DNA from: Ustilago trichophora
Lineage: Eukaryota > Basidiomycota > Ustilaginomycetes > Ustilaginales > Ustilaginaceae
Direction: 5' to 3'
Assembly: GCA_900323505.1 (NCBI GenBank)
Contig: OOIN01000021.1
Span: 124,001 to 188,000, forward strand
DNA: 64,000 bases
Numbering within the stretch: the first letter of the stretch is position 1; every line of letters begins with the position of its first letter. Shown in pieces: positions 39,018 to 48,034 of this stretch. The position numbers and the translations under genes are program-made. The notes under the pieces were generated by a model. It had not been told where the DNA came from and did no database searches. It saw only the letters and a list, made by a program, of their open reading frames with translations.

Positions 39018-41531
39018 CTAATTGAGATCGCCTCCAAGCCAAGCAAAGACGAGGAAAGCAACACCATATGGCGTAGCCAGCCTCTTCAGCGTCCAAACCA
39101 CTCTGCCGCTAGCCCAGTACCTTGTACCCTTCTGAAGCGTTCCCTTGTCGCTTGCACCGAATCCGCCTTTCCTCGCAATCGTAGCCGTCTGTCCCTCTCC
39201 CTTCTTCATCTCTACCTTCTGACCAGTCGAAGCGAGACTAAAGTTGACCGGATTATTCCGGATCCAGTTTCTCTTCAACTTTGCCTCTGGTGAATCGGCT
39301 GACCTTCTTCGCGAGGCTAGCGACATGAGCAGAGTTCTCTGTGCCACAGTGCTTATCTTGTCTCCTAAAGAGTCCCCGGCTGACGTTGTGTGGGTTGAAG
39401 AGGAAGAGGAGGGTCTCAGATTCTTGTCCACCCCGGCGGCGGTTCGGACAATTTCGTTGTCGAGCACGGGTTTCGGGATCTCTGGCAGGAAAGGCGCGAT
39501 GAAGTAGGTATGTAGCAAAAGGAGCGGGATGGACGCTTTGGAAGGGTCGAGACCGCCAGAATGGAGTCGATCGAGTTTGGCCGTGGACTGCGCGTGCTCG
39601 ATGAGGAGGGTGAGAAAGCCCGGTCGCGTAGCGAGCGTGGGTGCTGGGCGTCGTGATCTGCCATGGGTTGTATGAGTGGCTGGTTCTGGTTTGAAGTTGC
39701 TTTCCGTCGTTGATGGCGTTGAATGAGGGGATGACGAGGATGCACTCCTTTGTGCTTTTCGCTGTTGCAACGCTCTGGCGCTGGTGAGCATCGGCTTAGC
39801 AGTACCATGGACACCAGGCGAAGCCCACTTTGCGCCTCCAACGAGACGCAGTGGATGCGGCGCACGAGGAATCATCGCCCTCTCGTACACCCTCGACATC
39901 TTGGACCCCGATCGATTCTCCGCCCGCAACACCAGGAAGTCTGGACGTCTCCTGAATGCCCTGCTTCCAAGCTCTTGCGCCCTTGATTCTGCGCTTGCTC
40001 TTGCTCCCCTGACCACTGATCTACCCATCGTATTCAGCCCCGTTGCACTCTCGCCTTCCTTCCTGTGCGCCCTTGTCGACGCCGCACGGGCGTGAGTTGG
40101 CCGATAGCCAGGCTCCCGTTTTCCTTGCTCCCACTGCTTCCTCCCCTCCCAGATCACCACACGCATCAGCTCGAAAGGCCTACCGACAAGCTCGTATGAG
40201 AACGCACCCACAGCTCCGCCCACAAGAAGGATGATCACCGCCACGACGCGACCTTGAACCGTTCGCGATTGGTTGTAGCTGACATCTGCGTCGGGTACGT
40301 TCTTCCTGCCCTCTCGAATCCAGTGTGAGACCCTGCCCGAGTCTTCGATATGCATCTCGTCTCGACTGGAGGCATCGTCGACTTTGCGTCTTCCCACAAC
40401 ATTCGATTCCTCCTCCCCACTTTCTTGCGGCGAACGGATGGGACGAACAATCCCAAGCCCCTTTGCATTGAACCAAGCACTCACTCGATCCACCGAAGTC
40501 GACGCATAGAAAGCACACCTCCTCGAGACTTCAAAGATGAAGAAGAAACTTCCGAATCCGACACTGTCACGGATCAGCGATAGTGCCAGTCCAGATCCGT
40601 GCACTCCGCCACGCCATCTCTTGAGTCGTTTCTCCCACTCCTTCCGCTTTTCGGGTGACATGGTGAATCTCTCGCCTACACTTCCACTGCCACTGCCAGC
40701 ATTCTTCAGTGAGGTGGTGGCTGGCTCGATAAGAGCGATGAGCCGTGCACGGAGTGTTGGTCGAGGGGCGCGCTTCGAGCGCTCGATAGTCTCTTTTTGG
40801 ACATCTTGTACGAGTTTATCGCGGGCAATGGCGGGTGCGAAGGGAAGGATTGCTGCTCGGAGGATTGCACGCCACGAGATGGTGGTTATTGGTCGAACGG
40901 TGCCGTGTCGATGATGTTCTGTTCCGCTGACGTTGCGCTGAATGATGTAGCGCACATTGTCCAGCGGTGCGGAGAGGAAGCACTGTGCAGCACCAGCAAC
41001 AGCACCTGAAGCAGTTACGATCCATAGCGGGGTCCATTTTGGCTTTCCGCTTCCTTCCTCATCTCCCTCCTCCAGCTCCTCTTCCCCTTCAGCTGTGGCG
41101 CGCTTTCGCTTCGACTTGGCCAAGAGCCGGCTCTCGGTGATACTATATGCTTCGAAGAGCGTAAATCCGATCGCCGTATTGAATAGCAACGGAGGCAGCA
41201 GGAGGTGTGGTAAGAAGTTGGAGTTCTCCCTCCGCAAAAGTGTACGCAGATAGCGCAAGCTGAGAGGGTGGCCTTCTCGCTTGGCCATTGCTTCGAGAAT
41301 TGTCCATGATGACAGCTTGACCGGACGGAAAAGTCGGACGGGGCGCTTAAAGAGAAAAGCGAGGGTCCCAAAGAGCGCACGGATGACGGCGCCGCCAAAG
41401 GATTCCTGTCGCGTGGGTTCGCGATTGCGGGACTTGCTGGTGGAGTTGCGACGTTTTGCTACTTTCTTGGAGTCGTCTGTGCTGGAAGAGGGGGCGGCGG
41501 GGTTGAGCGTGGGTGATGAGGTTGCCGACAT
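39018..41531 (-). CDS. Divergent mitochondrial carrier family protein with long tail
   Basis: The first ATG in frame gives 837 residues (MSATSSPTLNP...), against about 300 for ordinary carriers. The visible carrier features are a first repeat region (FLPHLLLPPLLFNTAIGFTL), then SGAVAGAAQCFLSAPLDNVR with the PxDxxR signature and a helix pair (LIRDSVGFGSFFFIFEVSRR), then a third repeat (VGGAVGAFSYELVGRPFELM) with PxExxR. Long charged linkers separate the repeats. The last ~350 residues are basic and Ser-rich and end with a hydrophobic helix (TPYGVAFLVFAWLGGDL). Substrate cannot be inferred. It is presumably in a mitochondrial membrane; outer-membrane relatives such as Ugo1 also show degenerate repeats, so a non-transport role is possible. 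Confidence 0.7.
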   Translation of the reverse strand: MSATSSPTLNPAAPSSSTDDSKKVAKRRNSTSKSRNREPTRQESFGGAVIRALFGTLAFLFKRPVRLFRPVKLSSWTILEAMAKREGHPLSLRYLRTLLRRENSNFLPHLLLPPLLFNTAIGFTLFEAYSITESRLLAKSKRKRATAEGEEELEEGDEEGSGKPKWTPLWIVTASGAVAGAAQCFLSAPLDNVRYIIQRNVSGTEHHRHGTVRPITTISWRAILRAAILPFAPAIARDKLVQDVQKETIERSKRAPRPTLRARLIALIEPATTSLKNAGSGSGSVGERFTMSPEKRKEWEKRLKRWRGGVHGSGLALSLIRDSVGFGSFFFIFEVSRRCAFYASTSVDRVSAWFNAKGLGIVRPIRSPQESGEEESNVVGRRKVDDASSRDEMHIEDSGRVSHWIREGRKNVPDADVSYNQSRTVQGRVVAVIILLVGGAVGAFSYELVGRPFELMRVVIWEGRKQWEQGKREPGYRPTHARAASTRAHRKEGESATGLNTMGRSVVRGARASAESRAQELGSRAFRRRPDFLVLRAENRSGSKMSRVYERAMIPRAPHPLRLVGGAKWASPGVHGTAKPMLTSARALQQRKAQRSASSSSPHSTPSTTESNFKPEPATHTTHGRSRRPAPTLATRPGFLTLLIEHAQSTAKLDRLHSGGLDPSKASIPLLLLHTYFIAPFLPEIPKPVLDNEIVRTAAGVDKNLRPSSSSSTHTTSAGDSLGDKISTVAQRTLLMSLASRRRSADSPEAKLKRNWIRNNPVNFSLASTGQKVEMKKGEGQTATIARKGGFGASDKGTLQKGTRYWASGRVVWTLKRLATPYGVAFLVFAWLGGDLN

Positions 41532-41865
41532 ATTGGACAACGGGTGGAACCTTCACCTAGCGCCTGGAAAGAGGGTCTGTGCTCTAATGTCGAGCTGTTC
41601 TATCTAGATGCAGAGGACATATCGAGTGGTTATACGTGCGACCACGCCGTCGTATGCGAGATTCCAAGGTGGTATTGTAAGGATAGGAAAGAGTTGGTGT
41701 AGCAAGTGATGGTCTCAGGTCGAACAAAACGCACGAGCCGTCCTCCTCCACCAACGCGGAGAATTTCGCCTCCCGAAATCCGCCAAACGGTTCTTGGACC
41801 CTGTCTCACCTTGGCCTCGTTCTTCCATTTCCACCATCACCTCACCATCACGGGTCTCCCACACT
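41532..41865. promoter_or_regulatory. Bidirectional promoter region
   Basis: The 334 bp between divergent starts of the carrier gene (minus) and the JTB-like gene (plus). No distinct motif was recognised. Confidence 0.45.
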
Positions 41866-42901
41866 ATGCCTCGAACACGTCCAAAGGCATCCAAACTGGC
41901 GCTCACCCTCTCGCTCTTCTATCTGAGCACGCTTCCCGCCCACACAATCGCCGCTTCATCCGACGGGTCATCATCACTGCTACATCGCCGCACCTGGCGA
42001 CCGGATACCGAGCTACCCGGAGCCCCGTTCATCCTCGGCGATGGCAAGAATGAAGGCTCCAAGGTGAAAGGCTACGAAGGCGAGTGGCCTTTGTGGGCTT
42101 CATTCAGGGAGAGTAAGCCCGCGCTGGACTCGATTGATGCCGTTGCGCCCGCGGGACAGCCAACGAGCGATGCTGGGTCCAAAGGTGGGGAGAAGGATCC
42201 AAGGTCGTACGTTTGTGCTCCCATTGGCGAATGCGAGGGATGTCCCGAAGATGTGGTTAGTATAGTTGCGTCGTTTGGCTGAACTGGAAGCTCGAGGAGC
42301 TGACGGACTACTTGATCTTGACGATGCATACCAATCCTTTGCGTGTACAGATTCACCTCCCCTATTGCCGACCATACAACAACCGCCGTCGAGTAGCATG
42401 CAGCCCTGTTACAAATCGCGACGACCCTAAAGCCATCCAAGCAGCCCTAGACGCTGCCAATGCCGCCAAGACCTCCCCTCCATCCTTCTCATCTCCGACT
42501 GCTCTTCTCGGCTGGGAAGCTTGTGGGAAATCGGCCAAGCGAGAAGCGCGCGATTACTTTGAGATGATTGTACGTCCACCCTCCCCTTCCACTTCCCTCG
42601 GCTGTTTTTCGTCACTCACGGCTCTCGTTCTTCTTTCGCGCTCATGACCTTGTTCTGACGAAAATTCTACTGTTTTACGGTTATCACACAGGCCGTGGTG
42701 GCAAGCGTAGCAATCTTTAGCATTTGGGCTTTTATCCAGCGTCAAAAATTCCTCTTCAACCGACAGAATCAGCAGCTGCACTCTCGAGTCACCGGCCAGC
42801 GCAGATCGTCTGGTTTGCCCGCTTCCGCATCGACCAATGGCCTACTGCAAGGGAATCGCAAGAAGAGGTCTGCTCGGCTTGCTGTTCCTTCTCATCACTA
42901 A
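41866..42901 (+). CDS. JTB-like single-pass membrane protein, three exons
   Basis: Exons 41866-42255, 42351-42569 and 42692-42901 join in phase 0 (donors GTTAGT and GTACGT; acceptors GTGTACAG and ATCACACAG), giving 272 residues. The N-terminus has a signal-peptide-like hydrophobic stretch (LALTLSLFYLSTLPAHTIAA). The luminal part carries a cysteine pattern CAPIGECEGCPEDV, LPYCRPYNNRRRVACSP and GWEACGKS, followed by a membrane helix formed across the last intron (MIAVVASVAIFSIWAFI) and a short basic tail beginning QRQKFLFNRQNQQL. The pattern ECxxC, CxPxxxxRxxxC, C, acidic-Phe patch, helix, RQ-rich tail is that of animal JTB (jumping translocation breakpoint) proteins. Their function is poorly defined. 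The match is by pattern, not by search. Confidence 0.6.
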
Positions 42902-43015
42902 GACCTCTCATTCAATCAACACTATTTGGTCTGCACGTGACGATAAGACAAACATGCTCTATTCGATTGATTACCGCAGCTATGCTATCTGATGCATTGT
43001 TTTGGCCTACATATC

Positions 43016-43671
43016 TTAGGCGGTGGTAGAGGCATCCCTGCCAACCTCGACTTCGCCTCCTGCGCCGCCGGTAGCAGCTCCTGTACCGCTCTCGGTGCCA
43101 ACGCTTCTGCCAACAGTTTCCAACAGCTCATCTGGCTGTTTAGCGCCGCTGCTTCTAAACTGTTCGGCGCCGCCGGTGCTGGTATGGCTGGCGGAGCCTG
43201 CGCTGTTTGCAGCTAGCTTGCGCAGATCCGGCTGATCCTTGTGGAATTCTTGGTTGCGTTCGGACTGCATTGCGTCCCTCTTCTCTTGACCTGGGGTGGA
43301 GATTCCTTGTTCGGCGCCGTTGAGTTGGCCGAAACCCAGGGCGGCGGCAGAAGTGGAAGTTGTGGTGGAGGAAGGAATGTCGTCGCCTTCGCGGATGGCG
43401 GCGGCGATCTCGCGACGGGCATCGCGTTCTGCACCGATTTCAGAGCCGAGAGCCGCGGCGCCAGAGGGAGCGGAAGAGCCAGCTTTGTTGGGTCCAGCAG
43501 AGGACCCTGGAAGAGAGTGCGACTGACGGTCCTTCTGGAGCTCAGCCTGCAGATACAATACCAGAGAGATAGTTGAGTTAGTGAATGCTCATGGAAGAAA
43601 GAAGTAGAGTTGACGAAAGGCTGGGGGAAGAGACTTACGACAGAGTGAGGTGCTGCTTCGGCGCGAGTCAT
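43016..43671 (-). CDS. Small hydrophilic, probably disordered protein, two exons
   Basis: Exon 1 (43671-43639) encodes MTRAEAAPHSV and exon 2 (43546-43016) the rest, joined in phase 0 over a 92-bp intron (donor GTAAGT, acceptor TATCTGCAG), giving 187 residues. The protein is rich in Ser, Ala, Gly, Glu and Gln, with no hydrophobic core, no membrane span and no Cys. Segments such as AERDARREIAAAIREGDDIP and ERNQEFHKDQPDLRKLA look amphipathic. Composition resembles stress-related hydrophilic proteins, but I do not recognise the family. It is convergent with the JTB-like gene, 114 bp apart. Confidence 0.6.
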
Positions 43672-44513
43672 CTTGAATATACAGTATGTGGTTTGGGTCG
43701 AAAAGAAAGGTCTTGTCTTTGATGGTGAATGCTACGAGAGTCGATGATGTTGAAGAAAAAAGTGCTACTACTCGACTTGAGAAACGATACTTATACTCTT
43801 GCCGTCAGAAGAAGACTCGTACAATAGAGCTTTGGTCTAGTCGCTATAACGAACCGCTACACAGTCCACACAACCCGACAGACCAGTCACTGTTGGTGAA
43901 GCTTCTGAGCAGCTGTACAACTGCGCAACGCTGACAAACAGTCTCTTATATCCACAAACGAGCGGCTGCAACTTGACGCTCGGCTCACAAAGCAAAGCCT
44001 TTGCTTGGGATTCTCTTGTGTCCAACTTTGCACACACAGTTAGAGTGAGGAGACATCGTGTGACTTCATACCTGACCGCACAACGCACGAAGCACAGCTC
44101 ACGCATTCCAGCCACTCACGGTGAAGGAGAGAAGGCAAGGGAAGGGAAGGATGATTCATCGACGCTAAATTTTATTTTGATTAAAAAAAAAAAAATAGAA
44201 AGTAAGGGTCCCTGTGGTGATGGTGACTGATGTTCTTCCGCCACCTTTAGCCGACATTTTGTGTATGACAGAATTTCACCGACATCGACTCTCAAAAGCG
44301 GTGGTGTGGAGAGGGTTGACGTCAAGTCTCTCGTTTCACCTCACGCACGCACACTCGATCATCTTTGTTGACTTTCTTCGACACGTGGAGCAGATCTCAA
44401 ATCTTCCAAGTGCCAAACAAAAGAGAGGTAGGTTGTACTATACATTCCACGTCCAGACTAACCACAACAACAAAGCTTACTGGTGTACATGCAATCTGGC
44501 ATGAATGGTCGTC
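43672..44513. promoter_or_regulatory. Upstream region of the small disordered protein; 3' flank of YME2
   Basis: This 0.84-kb gap contains a 12-bp A-run near 44185-44196 and no recognised gene. The distance is enough for a full promoter of the minus-strand small gene. Confidence 0.4.
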
Positions 44514-47500
44514 TTAGTCAACATGAGCAGCCAATCTAGCCTTGATGGCGGTATTCTGAGCGTCGAGTTTCGAGATCTTGGTTTGAAGCTCTGCCATCTT
44601 TGACATGAGATATTCTGTTCTTGCCTTTGCCGCTTCGCTTGTGCTGATTGCCGGTGTTGCTGCAGCGCCACTTCCGCCACCAAAGATTCCACCTAGCAAT
44701 CCTGCACCCTCCTTCTTCTCCTCGTGATGCGGGGGTTGGAGGACGGCGCCGCTTGTCGATCCTGCACCGGAGGCGACTTTGAAGGGGGAGCCTTGGACCA
44801 TGTTGCTGATCTCTGCGATTTCGCCTTCGATGGTTCGCATGGACTTTTCGGCCGACTCGATGGCGCCCGTGTTGGCGAGAAGCGTTTGGGTGTCGTTGAA
44901 TACGCGATCGCCCACCAATCGCTTGATCGCCTCCTGCATAACAGGCCGACCGGCTCGGATGGAGGACGGTCGACCATCGTGATGTCTCACCGAGATGATT
45001 TCGGCCTGTTCCAAGGATTTGAGTGCCCCTTCGTTGGCTTTAAACTCGTTATGGAGCAGACCGTAATAGGAGACTTCTCCTTTGGAGGCGAGCTTGTTGA
45101 TCACCGTCCATGCTTGAGCACGAGTCCAGGGTAAGGAGGACGCTTCCGAGGCGTCGTCACCGAACGCATTCTTGCGAAGTTCCACGACACTGCGAGAGAT
45201 GATGTCCGAGACGGCAGATTCGACGGATTGGCCAAGGGAGACTTTTTGCACCAAGGTTTCAAGATCGGTAAGACGACCGCCGAGCTTGTCTACCCATGAA
45301 GCTGTGTCGTTGTCCAGTGAGGGGGCATATTGGGGTTCCGAAGGTGTAGTGGTGGCGGTGGATTGGGGGCTGTAGTCCGCGTTGGAAGCGGCAAAGCTGG
45401 CAGGAGTCGCCTGGAAGGGCGTTGCGCTAGAGCCGTACAGGGGGGGCGAACCGTTGTTGGCAACGGCAGGGAGGACCGGCAGACGACCCATCTCCTTGAG
45501 CTTGTTGTATACATAACTCCTCGCCTTATCCTCCTCTGCATCAGCCAGTGCAATACCTTGGAAAGGAACGTTGGGCAGCGCCTTTGCCAGCTCCTTGCCC
45601 ATTCCCACCGGGTTATCTGAGACAAACACGACGTGCGCAATGCCATTCGTCACCAGCTCCGCCGCCCACTCGGCCAGCACCTGGTGCAAGATGGCCTGCT
45701 TGATACCCTTGTGGTGGAACTGCTTGATGACGACCACTGGCGAGTCAAACGATTTTTTCCTGCCATCTTTCCCCTTGTCGGCCTCGTCAGAGTCGGAGGA
45801 GGAGACAAGATGCTGCAACGACTCGATGGTGTTGTGTGCCAGTGCGGAGGCTTTTTCCTCAAGCGTCTCGTTTTCGTCAGAAGCACCCTTGAGTAAGGTG
45901 GACGATGCGGGTGTGGGAGTAGGCGCGGAAGTCTGCTGCTTGTTGAGCTTCTTCTCTGCGGCGAGGCGCGCTTTCTCCGCTTTGGCAAGACGTTTCTGCG
46001 TCTGTTCATTGATGTGGTTCAGCGCGTTTGTCACGACTCCGAGGATCTGTTTGAGCTGGGCATCCGTCGGTGTGGCAAATCCAGCTTTGGATCCGATCAA
46101 ACCCACAGCAGCGAGGTCGATCATGTTGTTGATACTGCTCAACCAGCTGAAGACGGGCCAGTAGCCTGTTTCGTTGGCGAGCGAGGTGATGAGCAGCGAA
46201 TCGTTCTTGGCTGTCTTTGCGATGGCATCGCAGTCAATGACTAGATGCTGGACGTCGCGGGTGATGGCCTTGTTGACGAGTCCCGTCTTTCCTGAACCAC
46301 GTGGGCCGGAGATGGTGACAAAGGTCGAAGGTTTTTCGCGGATCCACTCTTGGATAGTCTCTGCCGACTGTCGGCGCTCCCACCAGTCATCTACGTCTCC
46401 CTGTGCATTGCCATCGGTATCCTTGAAGAGCCCAACAGTGTTCTGCTTGAGCCAGGTGTAGACGCGATACTCATCGAGCGAGAAAGTGTTGTGCACCTTG
46501 CTCTCCACCATGAATTCGCGAACGGGGTCAAAGACCATGTAAGAGATACCACCGATGAGGAAGGCAACAAGCGGGAATACCAGTCGAGGGTGGTTGGAGA
46601 ACCAATCCCAGGCTTGCTTGCTGCGGAGCTTGCTTCGGAAGGTAATGACGAATCGGGCGCCGTTGGGCAATTCGAAGCCGTGAGCACAGTTGCGTGCGCT
46701 GGTAGCACCACGGATGCGGGAGAAGGTGACGTACGCCTCGGAAGGCTTTTCTTTGACAATGGATACGATGCGTCCGTAGGGGCGCAGAGTCTGCCAAAGC
46801 TGCTCCTCGCTAGCATCGCCACCTTCGAGCTTGACAAAGATGCGGGTGGCGGGGAAGATGTTCATATCCTCTCTGAAGGGCTTTCCACGAACTACATGGA
46901 CGCCAGGAGTGCCGAGGAAGAAGAGGAGCGGGTTAAAGACGCGTCGCACGCCAGATTTGAGTCGCTTTTCGATGTTGTTGAGCGAGTCTTCGTTCTTCTC
47001 ATTGGGATCCTCGCGGTAAGAGAAGGTGACAAAGGCACCCCCGTCCTTCATTCGCTCTTCGGCGCCGATGACTTTGAAGCCGTAGCCAACGCTTTGGTCG
47101 GGTGGCAAGCTGGCTTTGACTCGGTCGAGGACGGAGCGCTTTTCGAGAGAGGCGAGCATGTATCGAATGTCCCAGAAGCCAAGTCGGATGGGGAAGACAG
47201 TGTCAAAGTAGAGGTAGCCGATCTTGCGGAATGGGTCGTTCTCGGTCTCAGTTTCGGCATCCTCTGCTACCTTTGCTGCTTCGGGTGAGGTGGACACCAG
47301 TGCTGCTGATGAAGACCATCGTGGTCCGTTCAGGTTCGTCGCTGCGTATGGCAGATGAGGATGGTGCCGGCTCGCGCAAAGGATGGAGGGAGCAGCAAAT
47401 CTCGACTGGCGAGCCGAGACGAGCGTTGAGGCGCTAGCCTTTGTGACGAACGAAGAAGCCCTATGTCTGATCCGCAATGATGGCAAAAGAGCACCGCCGC

Positions 47501-47540
47501 TAGCGAGATGTGCCCGGCTGGAAGGTCTGGCGAGATACAT
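44514..47540 (-). CDS. YME2: Mitochondrial inner-membrane protein Yme2/Prp12
   Basis: The first true ATG (47540) gives 1008 residues beginning MYLARPSSRAHLASGGALLP, a mitochondrial presequence; the frame upstream starts only at GTG. Conserved Yme2 segments follow: GYLYFDTVFPIRLGFWDIRY, an RRM-type domain (FVKLEGGDASEEQLWQTLRP...EAYVTFSRIRGA), one membrane helix (LVFPLVAFLIGGISYMVF), and a matrix/IMS domain with a P-loop (TISGPRGSGKTGLVNKAI) and VIDCDAIAKTAKN. A coiled segment (LAKAEKARLAAEKKLNKQQ) and a C-terminal coiled coil complete it. Yme2 influences mitochondrial DNA stability and inner-membrane organisation. It is divergent from the mitochondrial Thr-tRNA synthetase gene across 494 bp. 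Confidence 0.9.
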   Translation of the reverse strand: MYLARPSSRAHLASGGALLPSLRIRHRASSFVTKASASTLVSARQSRFAAPSILCASRHHPHLPYAATNLNGPRWSSSAALVSTSPEAAKVAEDAETETENDPFRKIGYLYFDTVFPIRLGFWDIRYMLASLEKRSVLDRVKASLPPDQSVGYGFKVIGAEERMKDGGAFVTFSYREDPNEKNEDSLNNIEKRLKSGVRRVFNPLLFFLGTPGVHVVRGKPFREDMNIFPATRIFVKLEGGDASEEQLWQTLRPYGRIVSIVKEKPSEAYVTFSRIRGATSARNCAHGFELPNGARFVITFRSKLRSKQAWDWFSNHPRLVFPLVAFLIGGISYMVFDPVREFMVESKVHNTFSLDEYRVYTWLKQNTVGLFKDTDGNAQGDVDDWWERRQSAETIQEWIREKPSTFVTISGPRGSGKTGLVNKAITRDVQHLVIDCDAIAKTAKNDSLLITSLANETGYWPVFSWLSSINNMIDLAAVGLIGSKAGFATPTDAQLKQILGVVTNALNHINEQTQKRLAKAEKARLAAEKKLNKQQTSAPTPTPASSTLLKGASDENETLEEKASALAHNTIESLQHLVSSSDSDEADKGKDGRKKSFDSPVVVIKQFHHKGIKQAILHQVLAEWAAELVTNGIAHVVFVSDNPVGMGKELAKALPNVPFQGIALADAEEDKARSYVYNKLKEMGRLPVLPAVANNGSPPLYGSSATPFQATPASFAASNADYSPQSTATTTPSEPQYAPSLDNDTASWVDKLGGRLTDLETLVQKVSLGQSVESAVSDIISRSVVELRKNAFGDDASEASSLPWTRAQAWTVINKLASKGEVSYYGLLHNEFKANEGALKSLEQAEIISVRHHDGRPSSIRAGRPVMQEAIKRLVGDRVFNDTQTLLANTGAIESAEKSMRTIEGEIAEISNMVQGSPFKVASGAGSTSGAVLQPPHHEEKKEGAGLLGGIFGGGSGAAATPAISTSEAAKARTEYLMSKMAELQTKISKLDAQNTAIKARLAAHVD

Positions 47541-48034
47541 GTTGATGGCTCCGAGGCGGCTCGTTCCGGGTGGTATATCGAAGAAGAATCCCGGAACGAC
47601 GGCAGCTCTTCTTGTGTTTGCCACTTTCTAGTGTGTGTTGCTGATGGGGGCATGAATGAAAGGAGCGATAAGGGCTAGTTGCACAGTAGAAAAGCTCAGG
47701 GTCCATGCAAAGGCTCTGTGTCTCACAGCTTCCTTTCGTAAAAAGGCGGGCGGTCGAATAACGTCACTGAGCGTGGCCCCGTCATCGAGGCACAAATTCG
47801 GCTTTGGCTCGTGCGTTGCTGTTCTTTTTTTTTCTGTAAGATGCTTGAAAATCATGGTGTAACATGCTCAAATTCTGACGCAGACCCTTTCTTTTCCGAT
47901 CCTTCATTTTTCAAAGCCGAAGTTGACACTTTCCGGGGCGTTTCTTCTCAAGCAGCTCGTTCGACGTATCTGATGACTTTAGACAACCACCATCTCTGTG
48001 CTTCATCCTCATCGACCAGACGACGTGGCAGACG
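47541..48034. promoter_or_regulatory. Shared promoter of YME2 and mitochondrial ThrRS genes
   Basis: The region separates two divergent genes that both encode mitochondrial proteins, so shared regulation is plausible but not shown. No motif is certain. Confidence 0.45.

Noticed and set aside
46350..47288. 312-codon plus-strand frame opposite YME2
   Set aside because: It is antisense to a recognised gene and has no coding features of its own.
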